The notes under the pieces were generated by a model. The model did not search any database. It was given only the letters and a program-made list of their open reading frames with translations, and was not told the origin of the DNA. Both the position numbers and the translations under genes were made by a program. A stretch of 64,000 bases of DNA from Conexibacter sp. SYSU D00693 (GTDB lineage: Bacteria; Actinomycetota; Thermoleophilia; Solirubrobacterales; Solirubrobacteraceae): positions 1,860,001 to 1,924,000 of the forward strand of contig NZ_CP070950.1 of NCBI RefSeq assembly GCF_017084525.1, read 5' to 3'. How positions within the stretch are numbered: the stretch's first letter is position 1; each line of letters begins with the position of its first letter. Below are positions 25,327-35,248 of this stretch, one piece after another.

Positions 25327-27458
25327 CGGCGGCGCAGGATCGTGATGGAGCGCGAGGTCACGTTGACCTCCTCGCGGGCGCGGTAGCGGTGCGCTCCGCG
25401 CTCGAGGCCGGCGTCGGTCGTCGTCAGCTCGAGCTCCCAGCGCGAGCCGAAGCGCGCGGCGGGCAGGCGGAACTGGACGTCCTCGTGGCCCGCGTTGAAC
25501 AGCGCCAGGAACGACGCGCCGTGGACCGGCCGGCCCTGGCGGTCGCGCGTGCCCGTGTGGTCGCCGTTGAGGAAGACGCCCAGCGACCGGCGCCCGCCGT
25601 CCTCCCAGTCCCGGCGCGTCATCCGGCGGCCGTCCGCCCGGAACCACCACACGTCGGGCAGTCCGGGGCGGGGCTGCTCGCCGGCGAAGAAGTGCTCGCG
25701 GCGGAAGACGGGCTCGGAGCGGCGCAGGTCGATGAGGCGCTTGCTGAAGGCGTGCAGCGCCTGGCCCTCGTCGCCCAGCTCCCAGTCGTACCAGGAGATC
25801 TCGGTGTCCTGGCACCAGGCGTTGTTGTTGCCGTGCTGGGTGCGGCACAGCTCGTCGCCGCCCAGGAGCATCGGGGTGCCCTGGCTGAGCAGGAGCGTCG
25901 TGAGGAAGTTGCGCTTCTGGCGGGCACGCAGCGCGCGGACCTGCGGGTCGTCGGTCTCGCCCTCGACGCCGCAGTTCCAGGAGCGGTTGTCGTCCGTGCC
26001 GTCCCGGTTGCCCTCCTGGTTGGCCTCGTTGTGCTTCTCGTTGTAGGTGACGAGGTCGTGGAGGGTGAAGCCGTCGTGGGCGGTGACGAAGTTCACCGAC
26101 GCGAAGGGCCGCCGGCCGTCGGACTCGTAGAGGTCGCTCGAGCCGGTGAAGCGGCTGGCGAACTCGCTGATCGGCGCCTCGCCCCGCCAGAAGTCGCGCA
26201 TCACGTCGCGGTACATGCCGTTCCACTCCGACCACAGCACCGGGAAGTTGCCGACCTGGTAGCCGCCGGGCCCGACGTCCCACGGCTCGGCGATGAGCTT
26301 GACCTGGGACAGGACGGGGTCCTGGTGGATCGTGTCGAAGAACGCGTGGAGGCGGTCGACGTCGTAGAGCTGGCGGGCCAGCGCGCTGGCGAGGTCGAAG
26401 CGGAAGCCGTCGACGTGGCACTCGATGACGAAGTAGCGCAGCGAGTCCATGATCAAGCGCAGGACCGCCGGGTGCACGGAGTTGAGCGTGTTGCCCGTCC
26501 CCGTGAAGTCCATGTAGAAGTGCGGGTCGTCGGGGACGAGCCGGTAGTAGCTCGCGTTGTCGACGCCCTTGAACGAGAGCATCGGCCCGAGGTGGTTGCC
26601 CTCGGCGGTGTGGTTGTAGACGACGTCGAGGATCACCTCGATGCCGGCGCGGTGCAGCGCCTTCACCATCCCCTTGAACTCGCGGACCTGCTCGCCGCGC
26701 CGGCCCGTCGCCGCGTAGGCGGCGTGGGGCGCGAGGTAGCCGATCGTCGAGTAGCCCCAGTAGTTCGTGAGGCCGTGGTCGTGGAGGAAGGACTCGTCGG
26801 CGATGTGGTGGACGGGCAGCAGCTCGACCGCCGTCACGCCGAGGTCGCGCAGGTAGCCGACCGCCTCGTCGCTGGCCATCCCGGCGTAGGTGCCCTGCAG
26901 GTGCTCGGGCAGCCCCGGGAAGCGCTTGGTGAAGCCCTTGACGTGGGCCTCGTAGATCACGGTCTGCGACCACGGGGTGCGCGGCGGCCGGTCGCCCTGC
27001 CAGTCGAAGGACTCGTCGACCACGACGCACTTGGGCATCGCGGGCGCGGAGTCCTCGTCGTCGATCTCGAGGTCGGCGTCGTCGTCCGGGGTCTCGCCCT
27101 CGGGGGCGGGGACGTAGGGCAGCGTGTTGGCGGCGTCCCAGTCGACCGGGCCGTCGATCGCCTTGGCGTAGGGGTCGATGAGGAGCTTGGCCGGGTTGAA
27201 GCGGTGGCCCTGCAGCGGGTCGTAGGGGCCGTGCACGCGGTAGGCGTAGCGCTGGCCGGGGCCGACGCCGGGGACGTAGCAGTGCCAGTTGTGGGCGGTG
27301 CGGTCGCGCAGCTCGACGCGCTCCTCGATCCCGCCCGGGTGGAAGAGGCAGAGCTCCACGCGCTCGGCGTGCTCGGAGAAGAGGCTGAAGTTCGTGCCGC
27401 GCCCGTCCCACTCGGGCCCGAGCGGGAAGGGACGGCCGGGGTGCACCTCGCGGGCCAT
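25323..27458 (-). CDS. glgX: GlgX, glycogen debranching enzyme
   Basis: A 711-residue GH13_11 debranching enzyme that cleaves alpha-1,6 branches of glycogen or limit dextrin. An N-terminal CBM48-like domain (GRGTNFSLFSEHAERVELCL) precedes the barrel. The nucleophile Asp is in VDGFRFDLASALARQ near residue 353 and the acid/base Glu in LIAEPWDVGPGGYQVGNFP near 388. AHDGFTLHDLVTYNEKHNEA is the usual fourth conserved region. The gene is coupled on both sides (ATGA with treZ, GTGA with treY). It releases linear chains that TreY can use, which explains its place between treZ and treY. Confidence 0.96.
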   Translation of the reverse strand: MAREVHPGRPFPLGPEWDGRGTNFSLFSEHAERVELCLFHPGGIEERVELRDRTAHNWHCYVPGVGPGQRYAYRVHGPYDPLQGHRFNPAKLLIDPYAKAIDGPVDWDAANTLPYVPAPEGETPDDDADLEIDDEDSAPAMPKCVVVDESFDWQGDRPPRTPWSQTVIYEAHVKGFTKRFPGLPEHLQGTYAGMASDEAVGYLRDLGVTAVELLPVHHIADESFLHDHGLTNYWGYSTIGYLAPHAAYAATGRRGEQVREFKGMVKALHRAGIEVILDVVYNHTAEGNHLGPMLSFKGVDNASYYRLVPDDPHFYMDFTGTGNTLNSVHPAVLRLIMDSLRYFVIECHVDGFRFDLASALARQLYDVDRLHAFFDTIHQDPVLSQVKLIAEPWDVGPGGYQVGNFPVLWSEWNGMYRDVMRDFWRGEAPISEFASRFTGSSDLYESDGRRPFASVNFVTAHDGFTLHDLVTYNEKHNEANQEGNRDGTDDNRSWNCGVEGETDDPQVRALRARQKRNFLTTLLLSQGTPMLLGGDELCRTQHGNNNAWCQDTEISWYDWELGDEGQALHAFSKRLIDLRRSEPVFRREHFFAGEQPRPGLPDVWWFRADGRRMTRRDWEDGGRRSLGVFLNGDHTGTRDRQGRPVHGASFLALFNAGHEDVQFRLPAARFGSRWELELTTTDAGLERGAHRYRAREEVNVTSRSITILRRR

Positions 27459-29215
27459 CAGGCGACCTCCACCAGCGCGCCGCTCAGCGGGCCGAGCACG
27501 ACGGCGTCACCGTCGACGCTGGCCGCGCCGGCGGCCACGTGCAGCCGCGTGCCCGGGGGGACGTCGAGCCGGCGCTCCGTCGCCCCGTCGCCGTCGTGCA
27601 CGAAGCTCGCGAGGACCTCGAACGGGCCGCGGCGGAAGCGCAGCCAGCGCGCGCCCTCGTCGAAGCGCACGTCGTCGACGTGGCCGGAGGGCAGGCGCTT
27701 GCGCGCGGCGAGCAGGTCGCGGAAGAGCTGGGCCATGGCGGGGTCCTCCTTGCGCGAGAGCTTGGAGCGCTCGAAGGTGGCCCGGTCCAGCGGGTCGGGC
27801 ACGTCCTGCGCGCTGAAGCCCTCGAAGGAGCTGAACTCGCGGCGGCGACCGTCGCGGGTGGCGATGGCGATCTCCTCGTCGATGTGGTCGGCGAAGAACT
27901 GGAACGGCGCGTCGTCGCCGTGCTCCTCGCCCATGAAGAGCATGGGGGTGTAGGGGCTCAAGAGGGTGACGAGGGCGGCCAGCGGGCGGGCCTCGCGCGG
28001 CAGCCGGTCGCCGACGGCGCGGTTGCCGACCTGGTCGTGGTTGGCGTCGAAGACGACGAAGCGCGCCGGGTCGACGTCGCGCGCCGGCGCGCCGAAGCGC
28101 CGCTCGCGGAAGTGGCTGAAGCGCCCGTCGTGCAGGTGGGGGTCGCGCAGCGTGTGGGCGAGGTCGGCGACCGTGCCGAACTCCGCGTAGTAGCCCTCGC
28201 GCTCGTCGGTGACCAGCGTGCGCACGCAGTGGTGCAGGTCGTCGGCCCAGGCGGCGTCGCAGCTCCAGCCGCCCCGCTCCGGCCCCGTGACGACCTTCGG
28301 GTCGTTGAGGCCCGACTCGGCGATGACCACCGCGGTCGGGTTGGCGGCCTTGGCGCGGCGGGCGACCTCGGCGACGAGGTGCTCGGGGCGCTGGTCGAAG
28401 ATCGCGTGGATGGCGTCGAGGCGCAGGCCGTCGAGGCCCATGTCGCGCATCCACCACTCGGCGCTCTGGCAGATCCACTCGCGCACCGGGTCCGACCAGG
28501 CGTCGTCGAAGTTGATGGCCTGGCCCCAGAAGGTCGAGTACTTGTCCGTGAAGTACGGGCCGAAGGCGCGCAGGCCCTGCTCGCCCGAGGCGCCGACGTG
28601 GTTGTGCACCACGTCCAGGACCACGGAGAGCCCGTGGGCGTGGGCCGCGTCGGCGAAGCGGGCGAAGGCGTGCGGGCCGCCGTAGGCGTCGTGGGTGGCC
28701 CACGGGTAGACGCCGTCGTAGCCCCAGCCGAACTCGCCGGGGAAGGCGGCGACCGGCATGACCTCGACGGCGGTGACGCCGAGGTCGGCCAGGCGCGGCA
28801 GCTCGCCGATGGCCGCGTCGAACGTCCCCTCGTCGGTGAACGTCCCGACGTGCAGCTCGTAGAGGACGAGGTCGCGCAGCGCCACGCCCCCGCGGTTGCG
28901 GTGCTCGCGCGGGAAGCGCCGCGGGTCGACCACGGCGCTCGGGCCGCGCAGGCCGTCGGGCTGGTGGCGGGTGCACGGATCCGGATGGCGCTCGCCGTCG
29001 ACCACGAAGGCGTAGCGCTCGCCGTCGGTCGCCTCGGTGCTCAGCGCGTACACGCCCTCGCCCTCGTCCTCCATCGCGTGCTCCGCGTCGCGCAGCCACA
29101 GGCGCGGCGGGTGGTGGTGGGACCAGACGCGGAAGGTGAAGGCACCGTCCTCGCCGGGGGTCGGAGACGCGCCAAGCGGGCGCTCCCACGGAAGGGGCTC
29201 GGGCGGGGTCGGCAC
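27458..29215 (-). CDS. treZ: TreZ, malto-oligosyltrehalose trehalohydrolase
   Basis: A 585-residue GH13_10 enzyme that cuts trehalose off the maltooligosyl trehalose made by TreY. A short CBM48-like N-terminus (FRVWSHHHPPRLWLRD) is followed by the barrel. VMPVAAFPGEFGWGYDGVYP is diagnostic for TreZ. The nucleophile Asp is in LDGLRLDAIHAIFDQRPEHL near residue 267, the Glu in VVIAESGLNDPKVV, and the late Asp in VFDANHDQVGNRAVG. The GTG at 29215 is chosen because GGGAGG lies 7 bases upstream. It is the first gene of treZ-glgX-treY. The 130-base gap to the divergent FAD oxidase gene should hold the promoter. Confidence 0.95.
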   Translation of the reverse strand: MPTPPEPLPWERPLGASPTPGEDGAFTFRVWSHHHPPRLWLRDAEHAMEDEGEGVYALSTEATDGERYAFVVDGERHPDPCTRHQPDGLRGPSAVVDPRRFPREHRNRGGVALRDLVLYELHVGTFTDEGTFDAAIGELPRLADLGVTAVEVMPVAAFPGEFGWGYDGVYPWATHDAYGGPHAFARFADAAHAHGLSVVLDVVHNHVGASGEQGLRAFGPYFTDKYSTFWGQAINFDDAWSDPVREWICQSAEWWMRDMGLDGLRLDAIHAIFDQRPEHLVAEVARRAKAANPTAVVIAESGLNDPKVVTGPERGGWSCDAAWADDLHHCVRTLVTDEREGYYAEFGTVADLAHTLRDPHLHDGRFSHFRERRFGAPARDVDPARFVVFDANHDQVGNRAVGDRLPREARPLAALVTLLSPYTPMLFMGEEHGDDAPFQFFADHIDEEIAIATRDGRRREFSSFEGFSAQDVPDPLDRATFERSKLSRKEDPAMAQLFRDLLAARKRLPSGHVDDVRFDEGARWLRFRRGPFEVLASFVHDGDGATERRLDVPPGTRLHVAAGAASVDGDAVVLGPLSGALVEVA

Positions 29216-29345
29216 GTGGGTGCCTCCCTTCCCGGAGTGGGGTCCTCCGAACCTCCGCCGACAGGGGACCCCCGCTGGGAGGCCCCCGCCCCGACCCCCA
29301 GAGTCCACGAGGTCATCGCGTCCAGTTCCTGAGGGGGAAGTCCGC

Positions 29346-30737
29346 ATGCTGCACACCACCACCGCCGTCGGCGAGGCCGAGGCGCTCCGCGCCCGTCTGA
29401 CCGGCCGCGTCGTCACGCCCGCCGACGCCGACTGGGACGTCGCCCGCATGGGGTGGAACCTCGCCGCCGACCAGCGCCCCGCCGCCGTCGCGGTCCCTGC
29501 CACGGTCCAGGACGTCGTCGAGGTCGTCCGCCACGCCGCCGAGGCCGGGATGCGCGTCGCGCCCCAGGGCACCGGCCACAACGCCACCGCCCACGGCGCG
29601 CTCGACGCGACCATCCTCCTGAAGACCCACGAGCTGCGCGGGGTCTCGATCGACCCGGTCCTGCGCCGCGCCCGCGTGCACGCCGGCGACCTCTGGGAGG
29701 ACGTCACCGGGCCTGCGTCGCAGTACGGCCTGGCCCCGATCAGCGGCTCCTCGCCCGACGTCGGCGTCGTCGGCTTCGCGCTGGGCGGCGGCATCGGCTG
29801 GCTCTCGCGCAAGTTCGGCCTGTGCGCCGACAGCGTCCTGTCGATCGAGTGCGTGCTGGCCGACGGCCGCCACGTCCGCTGCGACGCGCACACCAACAGC
29901 GACCTCTTCTGGGCGCTGCGCGGCGGCAGCGGCTCGTTCGCGATCGTGACGGCGCTCGAGCTCGAGCTCTTCGAGGTCGGCGAGATGGTCTCCATGGGCG
30001 CGATGCTCTGGCCGTGGGAGCGCGCCGCCGACGTCATGGAGGCCTGGCGCCAGTGGACGCAGGACGCGCCCGACGAGGTCACGACGTCCATCCGCCTGAT
30101 GCAGCTCCCGCCGCTGCCCGAGCTGCCCGACTTCCTGCGCGGCCGCCAGCTCGTGATCATCGACGGCGCCGTCGTCGGCTCGCCCGAGGACGCCGAGCGG
30201 ATCCTCGCGCCGCTGCGCGCGCTGGACCCGGAGATCGACCTCTGGGGCATGCAGCCGCCGGCCGGCCTCTCGCGCGTGCACATGGACCCCGAGGACCCGA
30301 TGCCCGGCCTCAGCGACCACCTGATGCTCCGCGAGCTCGACGCCCAGGCGATCAAGGACCTCGTCGCGGTCGCCGGCCCCGGCTCGGGCTCGCCGCTGGT
30401 GATGATGGAGATCCGCCAGCTCGGCGGCGCGCTCGGCCGTCGCCGCGACGGGGCCGGCGCGCTGGGCGGGCTCGACGCCCGGTACCTGACGTTCGCCGCC
30501 GGCCTGCCGATCGACGCCGACGTCGTCTGCGCGCTGCGCGGCGGCTTCGGCCGGGTGCGCAACGTCCTGTCCCGCGTCGCGACCGACGGGCACTACCTGA
30601 ACTTCCAGGAGCACGCCCGCGACCCCCGCCACGCCTACGAGGCCGGCACGTACGCCCGCCTGCAGGCGGTCAAGGCGGCCTACGACCCGCAGGACCTCAT
30701 CCGCGCGAACCACGCGGTGGCGCTGCCGGAGGCGTAG
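29346..30737 (+). CDS. FAD-linked oxidase (PCMH/BBE type)
   Basis: 463 residues with an FAD-binding PCMH domain at about 45-215 and a substrate domain ending in a berberine-bridge-type tail. The flavin-attachment region reads RVAPQGTGHNATAHGALD, where the His could link covalently to FAD. The second Cys attachment of bicovalent members is not seen in YGLAPISGSSPDVGVVGFAL. The C-terminal YDPQDLIRANHAVALPEA matches the BBE motif. It would oxidise an unknown alcohol, sugar or amine using O2. A strong GGGGGAAG ribosome site precedes the ATG. It sits between two glucan operons, but no functional link is evident. Confidence 0.87.
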   Translation: MLHTTTAVGEAEALRARLTGRVVTPADADWDVARMGWNLAADQRPAAVAVPATVQDVVEVVRHAAEAGMRVAPQGTGHNATAHGALDATILLKTHELRGVSIDPVLRRARVHAGDLWEDVTGPASQYGLAPISGSSPDVGVVGFALGGGIGWLSRKFGLCADSVLSIECVLADGRHVRCDAHTNSDLFWALRGGSGSFAIVTALELELFEVGEMVSMGAMLWPWERAADVMEAWRQWTQDAPDEVTTSIRLMQLPPLPELPDFLRGRQLVIIDGAVVGSPEDAERILAPLRALDPEIDLWGMQPPAGLSRVHMDPEDPMPGLSDHLMLRELDAQAIKDLVAVAGPGSGSPLVMMEIRQLGGALGRRRDGAGALGGLDARYLTFAAGLPIDADVVCALRGGFGRVRNVLSRVATDGHYLNFQEHARDPRHAYEAGTYARLQAVKAAYDPQDLIRANHAVALPEA

Positions 30738-30772
30738 GGGCGCGCAGGACCCGGTCCCCAGGACCGTGCCTC

Positions 30773-30821
30773 GAGGTTCGTGACGTTCGAGGTGCTGGAG
30801 ACCTCGAACGTCACACACCTC
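30773..30821. terminator. Bidirectional hairpin between convergent genes
   Basis: GTGACGTTCGAGGT (30780-30793) and ACCTCGAACGTCAC (30801-30814) form a perfect 14-base stem with a 7-base loop. Outer GAGGT/ACCTC arms extend it after a 2+2 internal loop. It lies midway between the convergent FAD oxidase and secreted-protein stops and is symmetrical enough to end both transcripts. Confidence 0.75.
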
Positions 30822-30828
30822 TTCGGCG

Positions 30829-31716
30829 CTACGGGTAGATGCGCGGGCTGAGGGCCACGAGGCCCTCGCCCGTCAGCACCGACGCGTGCAGCACCGTCGT
30901 GCTGACCGCGAGCGAGACCGTGCCGGCGGGCAGGGGCCGGCGCGACTCCACGGCCGAGCGGCCGTCGTCGCGGCCCGAGCCGCCGAAGGACGTCGTGATG
31001 AAGCCCTTGCCGCCGTGCAGCCAGGTCGCGTTGTAGCGCGTGAGGTCCAGCGAGCTCGGGACGCCCTGCAGGCGCGTGGCGGGCGTGAGGACGTCGCCCT
31101 CGCCGGACAGCCGCCGGATCGCCACGCCCCCGCCGCGCGACGAGCTGTACGTGTAGGCGACGCGGCTGCCGTTGGTCACCGTCTCGCGCGCGAGCGTCGA
31201 GGTGATGCGGCGCGTCGGGCGGCCCTGGCGGTAGGACCACACGCCCTTGCGCTCCGCACGCACGCCGCCGCGGCGCACGAAGGTCCAGATGCCGGACTGG
31301 ACCGACGGCGCGGTCTCCGAGTACGTCCTCGAGGCGAGCGCGCCGACCGGCCGCTCCTGGTCGGTGCGGAGGTCGAGCGCGAAGACGTCGCACCCGCTGA
31401 TCGTCGACGCGCCCGCGCAGCGCGAGTACACCGCGAGCAGCGCGCGCGGGAAGCCGAAGCGGTCCGAGCCGATCGACGCGTTGACCGGGGCGCCGAACGG
31501 CGCGACGGGACGGCGCTGCGTGCCGTCGGGCGCGCGGACGACGAGGTCGAAGCGGCCGTCGGGGCGCGGCGCGGACCAGACGGCGTAGCCGCCGCCCACG
31601 TCCAGGTCCTGCGCACCCGGCGCGGCCGCGAGCAGCTGGTCGGCCTGCGCGGCGGGCGCGGCGGCGGCGAGCGCGCCGAGCGCCAGCGCAGCCGCCGCCA
31701 GGCGTGAGGACGTCAT
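30829..31716 (-). CDS. Secreted protein of unknown function
   Basis: 295 residues. It opens with a signal peptide (MTSSRLAAAALALGALAAAA, cleavage near AQA-DQ). The mature part has repeated short beta-rich segments of the kind ARPDGRFDLVVRAPDGTQ and RTDQERPVGALASRTYSE, which would suit a beta-propeller or WD40-like TolB fold, though no firm repeat count can be given. Two Cys (RCAGASTISGCDVF) may form a disulfide. No catalytic motif is seen. It lies 68 bases downstream of glgB on the same strand, so it may be read from the glgE operon. Confidence 0.65.
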   Translation of the reverse strand: MTSSRLAAAALALGALAAAAPAAQADQLLAAAPGAQDLDVGGGYAVWSAPRPDGRFDLVVRAPDGTQRRPVAPFGAPVNASIGSDRFGFPRALLAVYSRCAGASTISGCDVFALDLRTDQERPVGALASRTYSETAPSVQSGIWTFVRRGGVRAERKGVWSYRQGRPTRRITSTLARETVTNGSRVAYTYSSSRGGGVAIRRLSGEGDVLTPATRLQGVPSSLDLTRYNATWLHGGKGFITTSFGGSGRDDGRSAVESRRPLPAGTVSLAVSTTVLHASVLTGEGLVALSPRIYP

Positions 31717-31784
31717 GCGGGGGGTCACGGTCGCTGGAACGCCGCGGAGGTGTCGCGGGTCCCGGTCCTGCGTCTGGCGGCGGA

Positions 31785-33959
31785 CTAGCGCTCGGGGACC
31801 AGGAAGACCGCGCCGAGCGGCGGCACCGTCACGGCGGCCGACGTGGGCTGGTGGTGCCAGGGCAGGTCCTCGGCCTCGACGCCGCCGAAGTTGCCCACGC
31901 CCGAGCCGCCGTAGCACTCGGCGTCGGTGTTGAGGACCTCGCGCCAGCGCCCGCCGTGGGGCAGGCCCACGCGGTAGCCCTCGCGCGGCAGCGGGGTGAG
32001 GTTCATGACGACGACGACCTCGCGGCCGGGCTCCTGCGCACGGCGCCCGAACGCGAGCACCGACGTCTCGGCGTCGTTGGGCTCGATCCAGAAGAAGCCG
32101 TCGGGATCGCCGTCGCGCTGCCACATCGCCGGCTGCTCGCGGTAGACCGCGTTGAGGTCGCGCACGAGCGACTGCACGCCGCGGTGGCCCGGGTCCTCGA
32201 GCAGGTGCCAGTCCAGCGAGCGCTCGTGCGACCACTCGCGCTCCTGGGCGAACTCGCCGCCCATGAACAGCAGCTGCTTGCCGGGATGCGCCCACTGGTA
32301 GGCGTAGAGCGTGCGCAGGTTGGCCAGCTGCTGCCAGCGGTCGCCCGGCATCTTCTGCAGCAGCGAGCCCTTGCCGTGCACGCACTCGTCGTGGGACAGC
32401 GGGAGGATGAACTCCTCGCTGAACGCGTAGTGCAGCGAGAAGGTCAGCTCGCCGTGGTGGAAGCGGCGGTGGATCGGGTCACGCTCGAAGTAGGCGAGCG
32501 TGTCGTGCATCCAGCCCATGTTCCACTTGAAGCCGAAGCCCAGGCCGCCGGTCCACGTCGGCCGCGAGACGCCCGGCCACGCCGTCGACTCCTCGGCCGC
32601 CGAGATGACGCCCGGCTCGCGCGCGTGCAGCACCTCGTTGAGCTCGCGCAGGAACGAGATCGAGTCGAGGTCCTCGCGCCCGCCGTGGACGTTGGGGATC
32701 CACTCGCCCGCCTGGCGCGAGTAGTCCAGGTAGAGCATCGACGCGACCGCGTCGACGCGCAGGCCGTCGGCGTGGAACTCGCGCGGCCAGAACAGGCCCG
32801 AGGCGAGCAGGAAGTTGCGCACCTCGTTGCGAGCGAGGTTGTAGATCAGCGTGCCCCAGTCGGGGTGCTCGCCGCGGCGCGGGTCGTCGTGCTCGTAGAG
32901 CTTGGTCCCGTCGAAGCGCGCCAGCGCCCAGTCGTCCTTGGGGAAGTGCGCCGGGACCCAGTCGAGCAGGACGCCGATGTCGGAGCGGTGCATCCGGTCG
33001 ACGAAGCGCTTGAAGCCATCGGGGTCGCCGTGGCGTGCGTCGGGCGCGAACTGCCCGGTCACCTGGTAGCCCCACGACCCGCTGAACGGGTGGACCATCA
33101 CCGGCAGCAGCTCGACGTGGGTGAAGCCCAGGTCGGTCGCGTAGTCGGCGAGCTGCTCGGCGAGGTCGTCGTAGGAGAGCGGGTCCTCGGGGTTGGCCGG
33201 GTCGCGCCGCCAGGAGCCGAGGTGCACCTCGAGCACCGACAGCGGCTCGGCGTGGGGCCGGCGCTCCTTGCGCGCCTCCATCCACGAGTCGTCGGTCCAC
33301 TCGTGCTTGGAGCGGTGGACGATCGAGGCGTTCTGCGGCGGGCGCTCCGCGCGGCGCGCCCATGGGTCGGCCTTGAGCCGCAGCTCGCCGCCCTGGGTGC
33401 GGATCTCGAAGCGGTACAGCGCACCGTCGTCGACGCCCGGGACGAAGAGCTCCCAGATGCCCGACGAGCCCAGCGAGCGCATCGGGTGCAGCCGGCCGTC
33501 CCACGAGTTGAAGTCGCCGACGACGCTCACCGAGCGGGCGTTGGGCGCCCACACCGCGAACGCCGTGCCCACCACGCCGTCGACCTCGCGCACGTGCGCG
33601 CCCAGCCGGCAGTAGAGCTCCTCGTGGCGCCCCTCCCCCGCCAGGTGCAGGTCGAGCTCGCCGACCGTCGGCGGGAACGCGTAGGGGTCGCGCATCGTGA
33701 AGGTGCCGCCGTCGGGGTAGGCGACCTCGAGCTCGTAGCGCAGCGGCGGCCTGGTCTTCGGGACCTTGGCCTCGAAGAGCCCGTCCGGGTGGACGAGCTC
33801 GGCCTCGGCGTCCTCCCCGCCCTCCACGTGGACGGTCACGCTCTCGGCCGCCGGGCGCCAGGCGCGGACCACCGCGCCGCCGTTGCCGTCGGGATGGGCG
33901 CCCAGCAGGGCGTGCGGGTCGGCCAGCTCCCCGCGGGTCAGCAGGTCGGTGTCGGTCAT
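31785..33959 (-). CDS. glgB: GlgB, 1,4-alpha-glucan branching enzyme
   Basis: 724 residues with two N-terminal beta domains (the second CBM48, FAVWAPNARSVSVVGDFNSW) before the GH13 barrel. It introduces alpha-1,6 branches into the alpha-1,4 chains made by GlgE or the GT4 enzyme. The nucleophile Asp is in ADGLRVDAVASMLYLDYSR near residue 401, the Glu in GVISAAEESTAWPGVSRP near 452, and the third acid in LPLSHDECVHGKGSLLQKMP. ELLPVMVHPFSGSWGYQVTG is diagnostic. Its ATG overlaps the pep2 stop by 4 bases, making it the fourth gene of glgE-treS-pep2-glgB. Confidence 0.97.
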   Translation of the reverse strand: MTDTDLLTRGELADPHALLGAHPDGNGGAVVRAWRPAAESVTVHVEGGEDAEAELVHPDGLFEAKVPKTRPPLRYELEVAYPDGGTFTMRDPYAFPPTVGELDLHLAGEGRHEELYCRLGAHVREVDGVVGTAFAVWAPNARSVSVVGDFNSWDGRLHPMRSLGSSGIWELFVPGVDDGALYRFEIRTQGGELRLKADPWARRAERPPQNASIVHRSKHEWTDDSWMEARKERRPHAEPLSVLEVHLGSWRRDPANPEDPLSYDDLAEQLADYATDLGFTHVELLPVMVHPFSGSWGYQVTGQFAPDARHGDPDGFKRFVDRMHRSDIGVLLDWVPAHFPKDDWALARFDGTKLYEHDDPRRGEHPDWGTLIYNLARNEVRNFLLASGLFWPREFHADGLRVDAVASMLYLDYSRQAGEWIPNVHGGREDLDSISFLRELNEVLHAREPGVISAAEESTAWPGVSRPTWTGGLGFGFKWNMGWMHDTLAYFERDPIHRRFHHGELTFSLHYAFSEEFILPLSHDECVHGKGSLLQKMPGDRWQQLANLRTLYAYQWAHPGKQLLFMGGEFAQEREWSHERSLDWHLLEDPGHRGVQSLVRDLNAVYREQPAMWQRDGDPDGFFWIEPNDAETSVLAFGRRAQEPGREVVVVMNLTPLPREGYRVGLPHGGRWREVLNTDAECYGGSGVGNFGGVEAEDLPWHHQPTSAAVTVPPLGAVFLVPER

Positions 33960-35248
33960 CGCAGGGTCGCTCCCTCGTCGTCGAGCTCGAGCAGCCGCGC
34001 GATGCCGGCCACCGGGATCTTGACCCAGTCGGGCCGGTTGTCGAGCTCGTAGCGCAGCTCGTAGACGGCCTTCTCCAGCTCGAACACGGCGAGCAGCCGC
34101 TCGACCGCCTGGCGGCCCGGCGGCAGCAGCGTCGGGTCGACGGCCTCCAGGTAGCCGTCGAGGTACGCCGTGCGCACCTCCTCCTCCCAGCCCTCGGGGG
34201 CGGGCGTGCCGTGGTCGAGCTCCGAGGCGGTCGCCGCGTAGGCGAAGGACCGCAGCATCCCGGCGACGTCGCGCAGCGGCGACTGCTTGCGCCGGCGCTC
34301 GACCAGCGTGCGCGCGGGCTCGCCCTCGAAGTCCAGGACGACCCAGCGGTCCTGGGCGAGCAGGACCTGGCCCAGGTGGAAGTCGCCGTGGTGGCGGATG
34401 ACGCGCCCGGCCGAGCCGACCTGGGTCAGCTGGCTGAGCAGCTCGCGCACCTCCTGGCCGCGACCGCGCAGCGGCGCGACGGCCTCGCCGTCCTCCGGCA
34501 GGTCGAGGAAGACCTGCTCGATCTCCTCGTCGACGGTCGCGGTCAGCAGGCCCAGCGCCTCGGCCGACGTGTCCTCGGGCGAGAACGCCGGGTCGGCGTT
34601 GTCGGAGGCCAGCACCGCGTGCATGCGGCCCGTGATCTCGCCGAGCTCGCGGGCGCGGGCGACGAAGCGGCCCGGGTCCTCCCGCAGGTCCTGCAGCGCG
34701 AGGTCCCAGCCGTCGGTCGCCCCGGGCAGGAAGTCCTGCGCGATGCCGAGCGTCGCGTCGATGAGCCGCCCCGTGTGCGCGTACCACCCGCGTAGCGTCG
34801 CGATGTGCTCGAAGCCCCGCTCGGTGAGGAAGCGCAGGAGCTCGAGCTCGGGGTTCGGCCCCGCGCCGAGGCGGCGGTAGACCTTGAGCACGAGGCGCTC
34901 GTCGAGCACCAGCGAGGTGTTGGACTGCTCGGCGCCCATCGGGCGCACCTCGCGCACGGGCTGCACGTCGCCCAGGGCGCGGAAGACCGCGCACCCCTTG
35001 GGCGTCTCGACCTCGGTCTCCTGCGCCATGAGCTGCATGAGACCGCGCACGAAGTCCGGGTCGTCGGCGGCGTCCTGCTCGCCGCGCAGGACGAGCTGGT
35101 AGAGGTCGTGCGTCCCCTCGCCGAAGCCGACCTCGAGGATCGCGAGCTCGACGTCCGTGCCGTCCAGCGGGATGCGCTCGAGGACCTCCTGGGAGACCAC
35201 GTCGCGCGACTTGGCGCCGAACCAGCGCTGCTCGGTGACGTCGATCAC
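33956..35248 (-). CDS. pep2: Maltokinase (Pep2/Mak)
   Basis: A 430-residue aminoglycoside-phosphotransferase-like kinase that makes maltose-1-phosphate from maltose and ATP. The N-terminal cap starts [14 protein letters not shown]. Kinase signatures are [20 protein letters not shown], the catalytic loop [17 protein letters not shown] and the metal-binding Asp in [14 protein letters not shown]. It has normal maltokinase length and is not fused to TreS as in some bacteria. The GTG start overlaps the treS stop. It takes maltose from TreS and hands the phosphate to GlgE, and the gene order mirrors that sequence. Confidence 0.93.
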   Translation of the reverse strand: MIDVTEQRWFGAKSRDVVSQEVLERIPLDGTDVELAILEVGFGEGTHDLYQLVLRGEQDAADDPDFVRGLMQLMAQETEVETPKGCAVFRALGDVQPVREVRPMGAEQSNTSLVLDERLVLKVYRRLGAGPNPELELLRFLTERGFEHIATLRGWYAHTGRLIDATLGIAQDFLPGATDGWDLALQDLREDPGRFVARARELGEITGRMHAVLASDNADPAFSPEDTSAEALGLLTATVDEEIEQVFLDLPEDGEAVAPLRGRGQEVRELLSQLTQVGSAGRVIRHHGDFHLGQVLLAQDRWVVLDFEGEPARTLVERRRKQSPLRDVAGMLRSFAYAATASELDHGTPAPEGWEEEVRTAYLDGYLEAVDPTLLPPGRQAVERLLAVFELEKAVYELRYELDNRPDWVKIPVAGIARLLELDDEGATLR